In this document: positions 26,251-34,717 of the stretch, piece after piece
Numbering within the stretch: the stretch's first letter is position 1
Layout of the letters: each line of letters begins with the position of its first letter
DNA from: Deltaproteobacteria bacterium
Lineage (GTDB): Bacteria; Myxococcota_A; Polyangia; JAAYKL01
DNA: 41,037 nt
Direction of reading: 5' to 3'
Assembly: GCA_016935665.1 (NCBI GenBank)
Contig: JAFGQN010000090.1
Span: forward strand, 1 to 41,037
The notes under the pieces: generated by a model
What the model saw: only the letters and a program-made list of their open reading frames with translations
Database searches by the model: none
Told to the model about the DNA's origin: nothing
Translations under genes and position numbers: made by a program

Positions 26251-28029
26251 ATGAGATTGCGACACATTTCATTGATTACTTTGCTGGCGTTGCTCGCATT
26301 TGGTTGCAAAAATGAATCAAGCGGCAACGACAAAAAAGGCAGCGATGCCGATTCTGACGCGGATTCCGATGCGGACGGCGATTCGGAGGAGAATTCCGAT
26401 TCGGATGCGGACAGCGATTCGGATACGGACGGCGACTCGGATACGGACGGCGATAGCGATAGTGATAGTGATGGTGATGGTGATGGTGATGGTGACACGG
26501 ATTCGGATTCGGATGGCGATCCTGTACTGGATAACCCGGCGCCTGCCGAAGACTTCACCGAGGAGGTCGGCGGTGTGTCCTTTGACATGATATATGTTGA
26601 AGGCGGCACATTTACATTGGGATGCGAGAGCTCACCCTGCCCGGCCAACACTGATCCCATAGCGGGCGTGACCGTTAGCAGCTATCACATAGCGAAAAAC
26701 GAAATGACGGGCGCGCTGTGGAATGCGGTGATGGGCGGTGAGTCGTCGGGGTTCGGCGGCCCCAGCATCAGCTGGTATGATGCCATGGCATTTGCGTGCA
26801 GGTTAAGCCAGATGACCGGCAGGGCGTATCGGATGATGACCGAGGCGGAGTTTGAGTTTGCAGCTAAAAATTACGTGAGCAAACTGGACGATATTGGCAG
26901 CGGCGAAGAATGGGCGTACAACTCATGGAGCGCGACGCATATGGGCGGGACCGATCCTGTCGGGCCAGGCAGCGGCGTGCACACACAAAAAACGCGGCGT
27001 GATGCGCAAAATACCGGCGACAACATCACAGGGCGCCTCATCCGTTCAATCGATGGCATCGGCCCCCAGTTGCGCCTGGTTATCTCGGCGGAGATGGACT
27101 TCCCGCCCACCTATGTTCCGCCGTGTGATCTCCACCCACCGGTGGTCGACGAACCCGAGAATTCCTACCGCGATCAAAGATGGATTACCGGCAGCGACAA
27201 GCGTTGGACGGCGAGTTCGGATTGGGGCGGTTTTGATCTTCGGGTATGGGAGGACGGTACTGCAACCATGGGCGGTAGGATGGGGGGGAGCACGGATGGG
27301 CAATGGTTCACTTCAAACAACATTGCTTTTGTGTTTGTGCCGAGTTCAGGGGCGCTTCGAAAATACCCGTATATCTTTCTTGATGAAACGCAGGGGTCGG
27401 TACTTTCCGCCGCGGGTTTCGGGAGCGGTGGTTATATCGGCAGAATATTTAAGGAGGATGCCGATAGCGTCGATAAACCGGCCATGTCTGATCTGAAAAG
27501 CGGTGCGGACCTGGCGGCGGCGGCGGGGGATGACTATAAAATGATTGATATGCAAAACATTCCGGACTCCGCTAAAGGCCAGGATGAGCGACTCATAGAC
27601 GGGCCGGACATTGGATGGTCCCAAAAGAATGAGGGCTCCCAGCACCACTACAGAAAAGACGTGGATGCGGACGAATTCCGATTCACCGTTAATCAGTCGG
27701 GCAAAAGGATCATGCTCGCCAACGGTGAGTGGTTTACCGTTGGCAACACCTTCCTGCGCGTCACGCACGCAACCGGATACGTATGCGACTATCTGTACGC
27801 CATATCCGAGGATGGAGAAACTTTCTATCACGACTCATTCCAGGGGTATGAGCGCGGCGACTTCAGGATGTTCACGAAAGCGGACAACGGCCCGGACTTC
27901 AACGATCTTTGCGGCGAAATCTGCAACGACGAAATCCCCAAAGATGAACCCGCTTCGATGTATGCCAATATGGAAGAAGGCAAGTCGACGTTTGTACCGG
28001 CCCCCTGCCCGTCGGATGGTTGCAAGTAA
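26251..28029 (+). CDS. lipoprotein with acidic repeat linker and FGE-sulfatase-like domain
   Basis: This 592-residue protein starts at the ATG eight bases after GGAGG. Lipobox Cys19 follows an AFGC end. The linker (about 27-92) is an almost pure Asp-Ser/Ala/Gly/Thr alternation. An FGE-sulfatase (SUMF1-like) domain follows at about residues 105-285, seen in FDMIYVEGGTFTLGC, ISWYDAMAFACRLSQMTGRAYRMMTEAEFEFAA and GRLIRSIDG. The last 300 residues (from about WITGSDKRW) are beta-rich and unrecognised. Family members in Myxococcota are often secreted and need not make formylglycine. It may be surface-displayed; the substrate is unknown. Confidence 0.85.
   Translation: MRLRHISLITLLALLAFGCKNESSGNDKKGSDADSDADSDADGDSEENSDSDADSDSDTDGDSDTDGDSDSDSDGDGDGDGDTDSDSDGDPVLDNPAPAEDFTEEVGGVSFDMIYVEGGTFTLGCESSPCPANTDPIAGVTVSSYHIAKNEMTGALWNAVMGGESSGFGGPSISWYDAMAFACRLSQMTGRAYRMMTEAEFEFAAKNYVSKLDDIGSGEEWAYNSWSATHMGGTDPVGPGSGVHTQKTRRDAQNTGDNITGRLIRSIDGIGPQLRLVISAEMDFPPTYVPPCDLHPPVVDEPENSYRDQRWITGSDKRWTASSDWGGFDLRVWEDGTATMGGRMGGSTDGQWFTSNNIAFVFVPSSGALRKYPYIFLDETQGSVLSAAGFGSGGYIGRIFKEDADSVDKPAMSDLKSGADLAAAAGDDYKMIDMQNIPDSAKGQDERLIDGPDIGWSQKNEGSQHHYRKDVDADEFRFTVNQSGKRIMLANGEWFTVGNTFLRVTHATGYVCDYLYAISEDGETFYHDSFQGYERGDFRMFTKADNGPDFNDLCGEICNDEIPKDEPASMYANMEEGKSTFVPAPCPSDGCK
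26343..26522 (+). repeat. acidic-linker coding repeat
   Basis: Degenerate hexamers of the GAY-NCN and GAY-GGN kind run for about 180 bases, including a stretch of near-perfect GATGGT units around 26466-26492 that may be prone to slippage. They encode the linker of the FGE-domain lipoprotein. Confidence 0.7.
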
Positions 28030-28057
28030 GAAAAATCGGTAACGGACGAAAAAAGAC

Positions 28058-28092
28058 GGGGCACGATCGACGGATATGGCTCCGCCCCTTTT
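28058..28092 (+). terminator. weak terminator-like hairpin
   Basis: GGGGC (28058-28062) pairs with GCCCC (28084-28088), followed by four T's, 29 bases after the FGE-lipoprotein stop. The stem is short and the loop long. Confidence 0.35.
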
Positions 28093-28226
28093 GTCACTTC
28101 CGGTACATACAACACCGATTTATCGAGCTGTTGAGTCTTCAGTGCCTGGTATTTTTAAAGTTATCTAAAAAAAAAGCGACACCTGCCGTTTATTAAGTGG
28201 CTCTCATATCATCTTTTGGCCCAGTG

Positions 28227-28244
28227 TTGTGATTTTTTTCACAG
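28227..28244. promoter_or_regulatory. Rex/CRP-type palindromic operator upstream of the Mbx-like operon
   Basis: The palindrome TTGTGA-N6-TCACAG has perfect TGTGA/TCACA arms. It fits the CRP consensus fully, and 12 of the 14 fixed positions of the Rex consensus (TTGTGAA-N4-TTCACAA). It ends 24 bases before the GTG start of mrpE, where a repressor would cover the promoter. Rex senses NADH/NAD+, which fits the redox operon behind it; a CRP/FNR-family regulator is the alternative. Confidence 0.55.
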
Positions 28245-28268
28245 CGCATGCGAAACGGAGATTTTCCG

Positions 28269-28760
28269 GTGAACGTTAAGGCAGTTTTTTTAACAACTAT
28301 TTTTGGATTTTTGCTGTGGCTTGGACTGACGTTGCAGGTTGATCCGTACAATATGGCAATCGGCGGAGTTGTGGCGCTGTTGCTGGGTGGCATTTTTGGT
28401 GCAAAATCATCCTGGCGGGATTTGAAACTGACACCCAGGTCGATTTTGGCTGTAGCTATCTGGGTTGTAGTACTGATGATTGAAATTGTCCGCTCCACCA
28501 TTGATGTAATGCTGAGGGTAATTGCCCCACGGGTACGAATCAATCCGGCCATTGTGGAAGTTAAGACTCGGCTAAAAACCAAAACCGGGCGTCTGGCGCT
28601 GGCCAGTTCCATTACACTGACCCCTGGCACACTGACCGCCGACATTCAGGATGACCGTCTGTATATTCACTGGATCGATGCCCAGTCTACCGACGTGGAC
28701 GCTGCCACCAGAGAGATTGTCCGCAAATTCGAAAAGCATTTGGAGGTGATTTTTGGCTGA
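28269..28760 (+). CDS. mrpE: MrpE/MnhE-like subunit
   Basis: This 163-residue membrane protein has two to three hydrophobic segments at the N-terminus, then the MrpE signature region: SSITLTPGTLTADIQDDRLYIHWID with TPGT. MrpE is an accessory subunit of multisubunit Na+/H+ antiporters and, as MbhA/MbxA, of archaeal respiratory complexes. The start is the GTG at 28269 with GGAG eight bases before; the in-frame ATG at 28248 has no ribosome binding site. It is the first gene of a 12-gene operon and overlaps mrpF by a few bases. Confidence 0.9.
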   Translation: MNVKAVFLTTIFGFLLWLGLTLQVDPYNMAIGGVVALLLGGIFGAKSSWRDLKLTPRSILAVAIWVVVLMIEIVRSTIDVMLRVIAPRVRINPAIVEVKTRLKTKTGRLALASSITLTPGTLTADIQDDRLYIHWIDAQSTDVDAATREIVRKFEKHLEVIFG

Positions 28761-29013
28761 CCAAATTGTCTACATCGCCTTGCTTATTATCGCGTTGAGT
28801 ATTGGCATCTCCATGTTTCGTTTTGTCAAGGGACCGTCCATTCCAGATCGCGTCGTTGCTTTTGACACCGCGGGAATCATCTCGATTTCGGTGATAGTTG
28901 TTCTGGCGCACAGCTTTGGGCGACTGATTTACGTCGACGTGGCGCTGGTGTATGGGCTGCTCAGTTTTATTGGCGTGCTTGTGGCCGCCCGATATCTCGA
29001 CAGGGGGCTGTAA
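28753..29013 (+). CDS. mrpF: MrpF/MnhF-like subunit
   Basis: This 86-residue protein has three membrane segments and the MrpF pattern: GPSIPDRVVAFDT between the first and second segments, then DVALVYGLLSFIG in the third. It begins at a TTG codon with GGAGG six bases upstream and overlaps the end of mrpE by eight bases, so translation is probably coupled. In Mrp and Mbh/Mbx complexes it forms part of the ion-translocating membrane module. Confidence 0.9.
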   Translation: MADQIVYIALLIIALSIGISMFRFVKGPSIPDRVVAFDTAGIISISVIVVLAHSFGRLIYVDVALVYGLLSFIGVLVAARYLDRGL

Positions 29014-29015
29014 TC

Positions 29016-29336
29016 ATGGAAATGACCGGTGCGATATTATTACTTCTGGCATCCATTGTGTTTCTGGTCAGTGCGCTGGGACTCGTGCGAATGCCCGACG
29101 TGTACAATCGAATTCAAACCAGTACCAAAGCCACAACACTGGGCACCATTTTGGCGATGGCGGCAGTGGCGTTCCTTCATCCGGACTGGACGCCCAAACT
29201 GGCGCTGGTGGTGCTGTTCATTCTGCTGACCAATCCCATCTCTTCTCACGTGGTGGCGCGCGCCGCCTATTTTAAGCGGGTGAAATTAAGTGACCGTACC
29301 GTGGAAGACCAGCTGAAAGACAAATTGGAGGGATAG
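29016..29336 (+). CDS. mrpG: MrpG/MnhG-like subunit
   Basis: This 106-residue protein has three membrane segments and the MrpG signature LGLVRMPDVYNRIQTSTKATTLG, followed by LFILLTNPISSHVVARAAY. It starts two bases after mrpF. It corresponds to MbhC/MbxC of the archaeal complexes and belongs to the Na+/H+ antiport module. Confidence 0.92.
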   Translation: MEMTGAILLLLASIVFLVSALGLVRMPDVYNRIQTSTKATTLGTILAMAAVAFLHPDWTPKLALVVLFILLTNPISSHVVARAAYFKRVKLSDRTVEDQLKDKLEG

Positions 29337-29339
29337 CTG

Positions 29340-29597
29340 ATGGAGATATTTCTCATTATTTTTGCTGTACTTACTGTTGCTTCCGCACTTATCGCGGTTG
29401 CCACAACGAAAAAAGCCGTCTCCATCCTCGCGGCAGGGGTGATGGGACTGTTTGCGTCTATAGTCTTCATTTTTCTGGCCGCACCGGATGTCGCCATGAC
29501 AGAGGCTGCCATTGGCAGTGGTCTGACAACGTTCATATTTTTCTTCGCCCTGAATCGAGTGAAAAGTGATCGGGCCCAGGGAGGCGCCGATGATTAA
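29340..29597 (+). CDS. mbxD: MbhD/MbxD-like subunit (DUF4040)
   Basis: This 85-residue protein has three hydrophobic segments, with the motif LAAPDVAMTEAAIGSGLTTFIFFFALNR typical of the DUF4040/MbhD domain. That domain equals the C-terminal part of MrpA, split off here as in Mbh and Mbx. It starts three bases after mrpG, and its end overlaps the next gene by eight bases. Confidence 0.88.
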   Translation: MEIFLIIFAVLTVASALIAVATTKKAVSILAAGVMGLFASIVFIFLAAPDVAMTEAAIGSGLTTFIFFFALNRVKSDRAQGGADD

Positions 29598-30297
29598 GAA
29601 AGCGCTGGCGGTATTGTTGCTTGCCCAGCTTTGCACCATACTGTTTTCATTTCTGTCTGTATACCAGGAACCAACATCGCTGAATGCGGTTTCGAGTCAC
29701 TACATCCACAATGAGCCCAAAGAACTGGGGGCGGCCAATGCGGTGACAGCGGTGGTGGTCACCTATCGCGGACTGGATACTCTGGGAGAAGTCACCATCC
29801 TGTTTGCTGCGTCGGTCGTTGTTGGGCTACTGATGTTTTTGCACAAAAACGAATCGGCGCCGCGAAGAGACGGCAGCGAGCTTTTAAAGACCGGGGCATC
29901 TCTGCTCTTTCCGCTGATTCTACTGTTTGGCGCGTATGTGTTTATCAACGGCCATCTGTCGCCCGGAGGGGGGTTTCAGGGCGGAGCTATTATCGCCTCG
30001 GCATTGATGCTGACCATACTGGCAAATCCCAACCGCCATGTTGGTCATGGGTTTTTCTGGGCCATCGAGTCCATTTCCGGATTTGTTTTTGTATTGCTCG
30101 GGATAGCGGGACTGGTGCTGGCAGGCGGATTTCTGGACAGTCGCGTGTTGCCTCCCGGCACATTCGGCCATGTGGCGAGCGCCGGACTGATTCCCGTTAT
30201 TTACATTTTCGTTGGTTTGAAGGTGGGCGCCGAGCTCAGCTCCGTCGTGCTCTCGCTCCACGGAAAAAGCGAAGGAGGGGTACAGCACCATGACTAG
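29590..30297 (+). CDS. mrpB: fused MbhE-MbhF (MrpB-like) subunit
   Basis: This 235-residue protein begins MIKKALAV. The first 90 residues (VTAVVVTYRGLDTLGEVTILFAA) match MbhE or the MrpA tail. The rest (from about ELLKTGASLLFPLILLFGAYVFINGHLSPGGGFQGGA) is a full MrpB domain, MbhF in archaea. Pyrococcus-type operons often keep these as separate genes, so a fusion is seen here. The start is set at 29590 inside the preceding gene; an earlier in-frame codon would add eight soluble residues. It overlaps the next gene by eight bases. Confidence 0.88.
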   Translation: MIKKALAVLLLAQLCTILFSFLSVYQEPTSLNAVSSHYIHNEPKELGAANAVTAVVVTYRGLDTLGEVTILFAASVVVGLLMFLHKNESAPRRDGSELLKTGASLLFPLILLFGAYVFINGHLSPGGGFQGGAIIASALMLTILANPNRHVGHGFFWAIESISGFVFVLLGIAGLVLAGGFLDSRVLPPGTFGHVASAGLIPVIYIFVGLKVGAELSSVVLSLHGKSEGGVQHHD

Positions 30298-30640
30298 CAC
30301 AATCGCCATGACAACAGGTATCCTGCTGGTGTTGATTGGGCTGTTCGCCATTTTGACCCAAAAGGACCTTATCCGTATTATCGTTGGTTTCTCCATTTTT
30401 GACATCGGCGTCCATGTCATCATGATAAGCATTGGATATATCAGTGACGCCACGGCCCCCATCATTGAAAATCTGTCACAGCTGGGCCAATCGTATGTAG
30501 ACCCGGTCCCCCAGGCGCTGGTGCTCACTGCCATTGTGATTGGCCTTGGCATTTCCGCATTCATGCTCACGTTTGCCGTGTTTATGTTCAAAAAGCGCGG
30601 CTCACTGGACATCAACAGTTTTAGGGATTTAAAATGGTAG
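30290..30640 (+). CDS. mrpC: MrpC/NuoK-like subunit
   Basis: This 116-residue protein has three membrane segments in the NuoK/MrpC pattern: GLFAILTQKDLIRIIVGFSI in the first loop and DPVPQALVLTAIVIGLGISAF in the third segment. It equals MbhG/MbxG. It overlaps its neighbours at both ends, which supports tight translational coupling within the operon. Confidence 0.9.
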   Translation: MTSTIAMTTGILLVLIGLFAILTQKDLIRIIVGFSIFDIGVHVIMISIGYISDATAPIIENLSQLGQSYVDPVPQALVLTAIVIGLGISAFMLTFAVFMFKKRGSLDINSFRDLKW

Positions 30641-33600
30641 AACCTGTCTATCTCATTGTTGTTGCGCTCGGCGCCGCGTTTTCACTGGGACTTCTGCGCA
30701 AGGCCGGATTTGTGATGCATCATCTGGTGCTGCTGCTGTCACTGGCCACAATGACCGCTATTTCCGCGCAGTGGACAGTGGGGTTATTCACCGGCAGTGT
30801 GTCGCCTGCGGCAATACCCACCGCGGGATTTTCGCCACCCATTTCCATTAATCTGCAAATGGGAAAAACCGAAGGGTTCCTGACTCTACTGGTTAATCTG
30901 TCGGTATTTCTGAGCAGTCTATTTATGATAAAAACAGTAAAACGCAGGTCGGTGTATGTGCCCATGCTGATGCTGGTGTTTGCCTCCGGTTTAAACGGCA
31001 TCATCATGACCCGGGATCTGTTTAATCTTTTTGTATTTATTGAAATCATGAGTATTGCTCTGGCGGGACTCATTGTGTTGAATGGTGACATTCAGCAGCT
31101 GGGAGCCGGGTTTAAATACATTCTGGCCGGCGCCCTGACGTCCGGACTGATGCTCATTGGCATCATTTTCACATACCATACAACCGGGTCACTCAATATT
31201 GATACCATTGCCAACGCGCTTACGCCTGAACTGAAGGCAGTGGGATATGCCGGTCTGTTCCTTATATTTATTGGTGTGCTCATCGAATTAAAACCGTTTC
31301 CGGTCAACGGCTTTGGTCTGGATGTATACGAATCCGCCCATCCCGCGGTTGGCGCTGTGGTATCCGCCGGGGCCGCAACCGCAACGCTGTATGCTTTTGC
31401 GAAGATTGCCATCATGAGCGGCGACTTGTTTCTTGAGCTGTCGATGGTGGTGGGCGCCGTTACGTTTGTGGGCATGAATGTGGTGGCGCTGCAGCAAAAA
31501 ATCGCCAACCGCCTGTTGGGATACTCATCCCTGTCTCAGGTGGGGTTGCTGGTGCTGGTTTGGTCTCTTGTGAAATGGCAGAATATCGCCAATGGTGATC
31601 TGATCGTGTTGGGACTGCTGGTGACCCATGCATTTGCCAAAGCAACACTGTTTTGGTTAAGCGGCATTATTCAGAAGGAAAAAATTGAGGACTGGGGAAT
31701 TATAAAACAGCGCATTTATCTGCTGTTCCCGTTTGCCATTGCGCTGCTGGCCCTGATTGGACTGCCGCCATTTCCATCGTTTTTTGCCAAGTGGGAACTG
31801 ATAATGGCCCTTGCCGCCAATCAATCCCATCTGGCCATCGCGCTGATTCTGGGCGGTTCCCTTGTCGAAGCGGTCTATCTGATGCGCTGGTTTGGTCATG
31901 CGTTTAAAAACACCGCTGCCGAAGACGAGACGCTTTCGGTCTCCTTCTGCCAGTTGCTGCCGGTTTTCGCAGGTGGGCTGCTGCTGATTGGATTGGGATA
32001 TCCGGCATCGCTTCTTTCAGCAACGGCATCTCCCATTCCCTGGATGTTAACGGCGTTTGTACTGTTTACCTTTGCCATGGAGTTTTTGCCGGCGAAGATA
32101 AAAAACATTATCGTGATGGCGGCCATTGCATGGTATGGATATCCGTTGCTCACCACCATAGGCGGCTACCGCGTGATTTTTGCCGGCATCTTTGTCATTG
32201 GCGCGCTGGTTACCATGATTCCCGGATTTAGCCATAAGGGAAACCGTCTGGGATTTTATCCGTCCCTTACTATGATGTTTGCCGGGTTAATCGGTATTAT
32301 CGAAGCCAAAGAAACCATGTCGTTCTTCTTTTACTGGGAGATGATGACTGTGGGGTCTTACTTTTTGATTTTGCGCGGTAAAAACAGCAAACCCCACGCG
32401 TTGAGTTATTTCCTCTTTTCATTGGGCGGCGCCTATCTGATTCTGGCGGCATTTGGATACAGCTTTGGCCAAACTACCAGTGTATCGCTGGATACGCTGT
32501 CGCAAGTGGCCAGCACACCTTACGCCGCACTGGTCATGCTGTTTTTATCCATTGGATTTATGACCAAGACCGCATCTGTGGGATTGCATATCTGGCTTCC
32601 GGGCGCCCATGCGGAGGCCGAAAGCGACGTTTCGCCAATGGTGTCGGGCATCCTTTTAAAGGCGGGTATATTTGGGTTGTTGATGACGTTTATTGCCCTT
32701 GGAGACCAAAAAATTGGGTTCGTTGACATCGCATACGTTCTAAGCTGGGTGGGCGCCATTTCCGCGCTGGTGGGCAATTACCTGGCGGCCATGCAGGAAG
32801 ATGCCAAGCGCCTGCTGGCGTACTCCAGTGTGGGTCAAATGGGGTATGCCCTGTTTGGATTGTCACTGATGAGCCATCTGGGTTGGTTGGGCGCCCTTTC
32901 GCTCTCCGTTATTCACTTTACATACAAGGTCATTCTATTTCTTGCCGTGGGTGGTATCGTGTATCGCCTTAAAACCAAAAACATGTATGAGATGGGCGGG
33001 CTGATTCGCAAAATGCCAATCACGTTTTTTGCGGTGCTGGTCAGTATCATCGCGCTTTCCGGTATTCCACCGCTGGCGGGATTTGGCGGCAGATGGGTGG
33101 CCTACAATGCAGTGATTGAAAAAGGATGGATGCTGCAGGGCGCGATCATCGGCTTCTCGGGCATCATCGCGTTTCTGTACCTGTTTCGGTTGATACATAC
33201 TATTTTTCTGGGGCAGCTCAAAGACGCCCACCGCAAGGTAAAAGAAGCGCCGCTGCCATTTCTGCTGCCTCAGATGCTGCTCATTGGTCTGGTGATGTTT
33301 TTGTCATCTCGGCCCCATACTTTCCTTGCACCCATTGGTGAAATTGTGAAGGAATTTAAACCGGACGGTGCATTGACATGGACTGGACCTTTGGCCCAAA
33401 GCCATTTGGGATATTGGGATGGCGTGATGGTGATGTGGGTGTTCATGGGACTTTTCGCCGCCAATTTTGCGCTGCTCTTTATTATGAACCGACGCGCTCA
33501 ACCAGTAAAACAGTTCAACATAGTATATGCGGCGGAACGACCTGCACGGCCGGAAACCACACACTTTGCGTACAACTTTTTTGCGCCGTATCGCAGAGCG

Positions 33601-33774
33601 CTTGGGTTCCTGGAGTATCCACTTGCGACCCATTTCTTTGATGGCATCACCGACTTTCTCCATGCGGCCGCCGGATTCATCAGGCGTCTGTACACCGGAA
33701 ATGGTCAAACCTATCTGTTTCAGATTGTCGCCTTTGTGGTGGTCGTCTTTCTGCTTGCAAACGGGGGGTTCTGA
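30634..33774 (+). CDS. mbxH: fused double antiporter-like proton/sodium pump (MbxH-MbxH')
   Basis: This 1046-residue membrane protein contains two MrpD/NuoN-type pumps in tandem. The first (about 1-490) has the conserved pump Glu at E137 (FIEIMSIALAGL) and Lys at K220 (IELKPFPVNGFG). The second (about 500-960) has E569 (FYWEMMTVGSYF) and K645 followed by HIWLPGAHAEAESDVSP. A cytosolic tail of about 80 residues follows. Mbh has one such pump, and the Mbx/Mbs complexes have two as separate genes (H and H'); here they are joined in one frame. No stop or frameshift separates them. It should drive Na+ or H+ translocation for the complex. It overlaps mrpC by seven bases and ends at the start of the NuoH-like gene. 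Confidence 0.88.
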   Translation: MVEPVYLIVVALGAAFSLGLLRKAGFVMHHLVLLLSLATMTAISAQWTVGLFTGSVSPAAIPTAGFSPPISINLQMGKTEGFLTLLVNLSVFLSSLFMIKTVKRRSVYVPMLMLVFASGLNGIIMTRDLFNLFVFIEIMSIALAGLIVLNGDIQQLGAGFKYILAGALTSGLMLIGIIFTYHTTGSLNIDTIANALTPELKAVGYAGLFLIFIGVLIELKPFPVNGFGLDVYESAHPAVGAVVSAGAATATLYAFAKIAIMSGDLFLELSMVVGAVTFVGMNVVALQQKIANRLLGYSSLSQVGLLVLVWSLVKWQNIANGDLIVLGLLVTHAFAKATLFWLSGIIQKEKIEDWGIIKQRIYLLFPFAIALLALIGLPPFPSFFAKWELIMALAANQSHLAIALILGGSLVEAVYLMRWFGHAFKNTAAEDETLSVSFCQLLPVFAGGLLLIGLGYPASLLSATASPIPWMLTAFVLFTFAMEFLPAKIKNIIVMAAIAWYGYPLLTTIGGYRVIFAGIFVIGALVTMIPGFSHKGNRLGFYPSLTMMFAGLIGIIEAKETMSFFFYWEMMTVGSYFLILRGKNSKPHALSYFLFSLGGAYLILAAFGYSFGQTTSVSLDTLSQVASTPYAALVMLFLSIGFMTKTASVGLHIWLPGAHAEAESDVSPMVSGILLKAGIFGLLMTFIALGDQKIGFVDIAYVLSWVGAISALVGNYLAAMQEDAKRLLAYSSVGQMGYALFGLSLMSHLGWLGALSLSVIHFTYKVILFLAVGGIVYRLKTKNMYEMGGLIRKMPITFFAVLVSIIALSGIPPLAGFGGRWVAYNAVIEKGWMLQGAIIGFSGIIAFLYLFRLIHTIFLGQLKDAHRKVKEAPLPFLLPQMLLIGLVMFLSSRPHTFLAPIGEIVKEFKPDGALTWTGPLAQSHLGYWDGVMVMWVFMGLFAANFALLFIMNRRAQPVKQFNIVYAAERPARPETTHFAYNFFAPYRRALGFLEYPLATHFFDGITDFLHAAAGFIRRLYTGNGQTYLFQIVAFVVVVFLLANGGF

Positions 33775-34716
33775 ATGGGAAACTTCGACACAATGAACAT
33801 CGTTTACGCTGTGGCCACCATCTTTATTACAATCAACTATGGTCTCGTCCTGCAGGGCATCATCGGCAAGGTATACGCCCGTGTGGCCACGCGAATTGGT
33901 CTTCGCATTTATCAGCCGTACATCAATATTATTCGGCAATGGGTGACCCGGACTTCGATTAATCACGGAATCATGTATTATCTGGGACCGGTGTTTCGGT
34001 TCACAGGCGGCGGCGGCATTCTAATCTTTTTACCTGTTATTTACGGCGCGCCTTTCTTTTCATCGTTTTCATCCGCCGGGGATATGCTGCTGATTATGTA
34101 CTTTATGTTCCTGGGCACCCTTGGAATGGCTCTGGGCGGCGGGGAATCGGGACATCCCTATGCGGCTATTGCTGTGACGCGCGGATTGGCGCAAACCACA
34201 GCAGCGGAATTTCCCCTGATTCTGGCGATTTTTTCCATTGTCACTCAGTACCAGACCCTTGATGTCAATCAGATTGTGGCTGCCCAGCAGGGCAGCGTTT
34301 TGAATTGGACATTGTTTACCAATCCGTTGGCGACCATAGCGGCAATGCTGGCCTTTTTGGGTTCAATGATGCGCTCGCCTTTTGATGTTGTGCTGGCGCC
34401 TCAGGAAATTCCCATTGGCCCGCCCACGGAATATCAGTCGCAGTTTCTGGCCATGCTGATGACCAACCGCACTATTTTTCCGGTGGCTAAAACGATCTTG
34501 TATGTAAATCTGTTTTTCGGTGGTGTGGCGTTGCAGGACAGCTGGTTACTGACATTCGTCATCTTCTTTTTAAAAACATTTTTTGTGTACATGTGGTCCG
34601 TGTTTGTGGGGGTCTCCTTCCCCAGATTTCGTGTGGATCAGAGTGTGCGCTGGTTCCTGAAGGCGCCGGCGGCGCTGGGTGTACTGGCAATTATTTTCGT
34701 TCAGACAGGTATGTGA
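33775..34716 (+). CDS. mbxM: NuoH/MbhM-like membrane anchor
   Basis: This 313-residue protein has about eight membrane segments. Characteristic phrases are GKVYARVATRIGLRIYQPYINIIRQW, the ESGHPYAAIAVTRGLAQTTAAEFPLIL loop, and MMRSPFDVVLAPQEIPIGPPTEYQ. This is the NuoH/HyfC/MbhM family that docks the electron-transfer arm to the ion pumps. Its start codon follows directly on the stop of the pump gene. The acidic loops that carry coupling in complex I are present in part, with Glu in both AAEFP and APQEIP. Confidence 0.9.
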   Translation: MGNFDTMNIVYAVATIFITINYGLVLQGIIGKVYARVATRIGLRIYQPYINIIRQWVTRTSINHGIMYYLGPVFRFTGGGGILIFLPVIYGAPFFSSFSSAGDMLLIMYFMFLGTLGMALGGGESGHPYAAIAVTRGLAQTTAAEFPLILAIFSIVTQYQTLDVNQIVAAQQGSVLNWTLFTNPLATIAAMLAFLGSMMRSPFDVVLAPQEIPIGPPTEYQSQFLAMLMTNRTIFPVAKTILYVNLFFGGVALQDSWLLTFVIFFLKTFFVYMWSVFVGVSFPRFRVDQSVRWFLKAPAALGVLAIIFVQTGM

Positions 34717-34717
34717 C

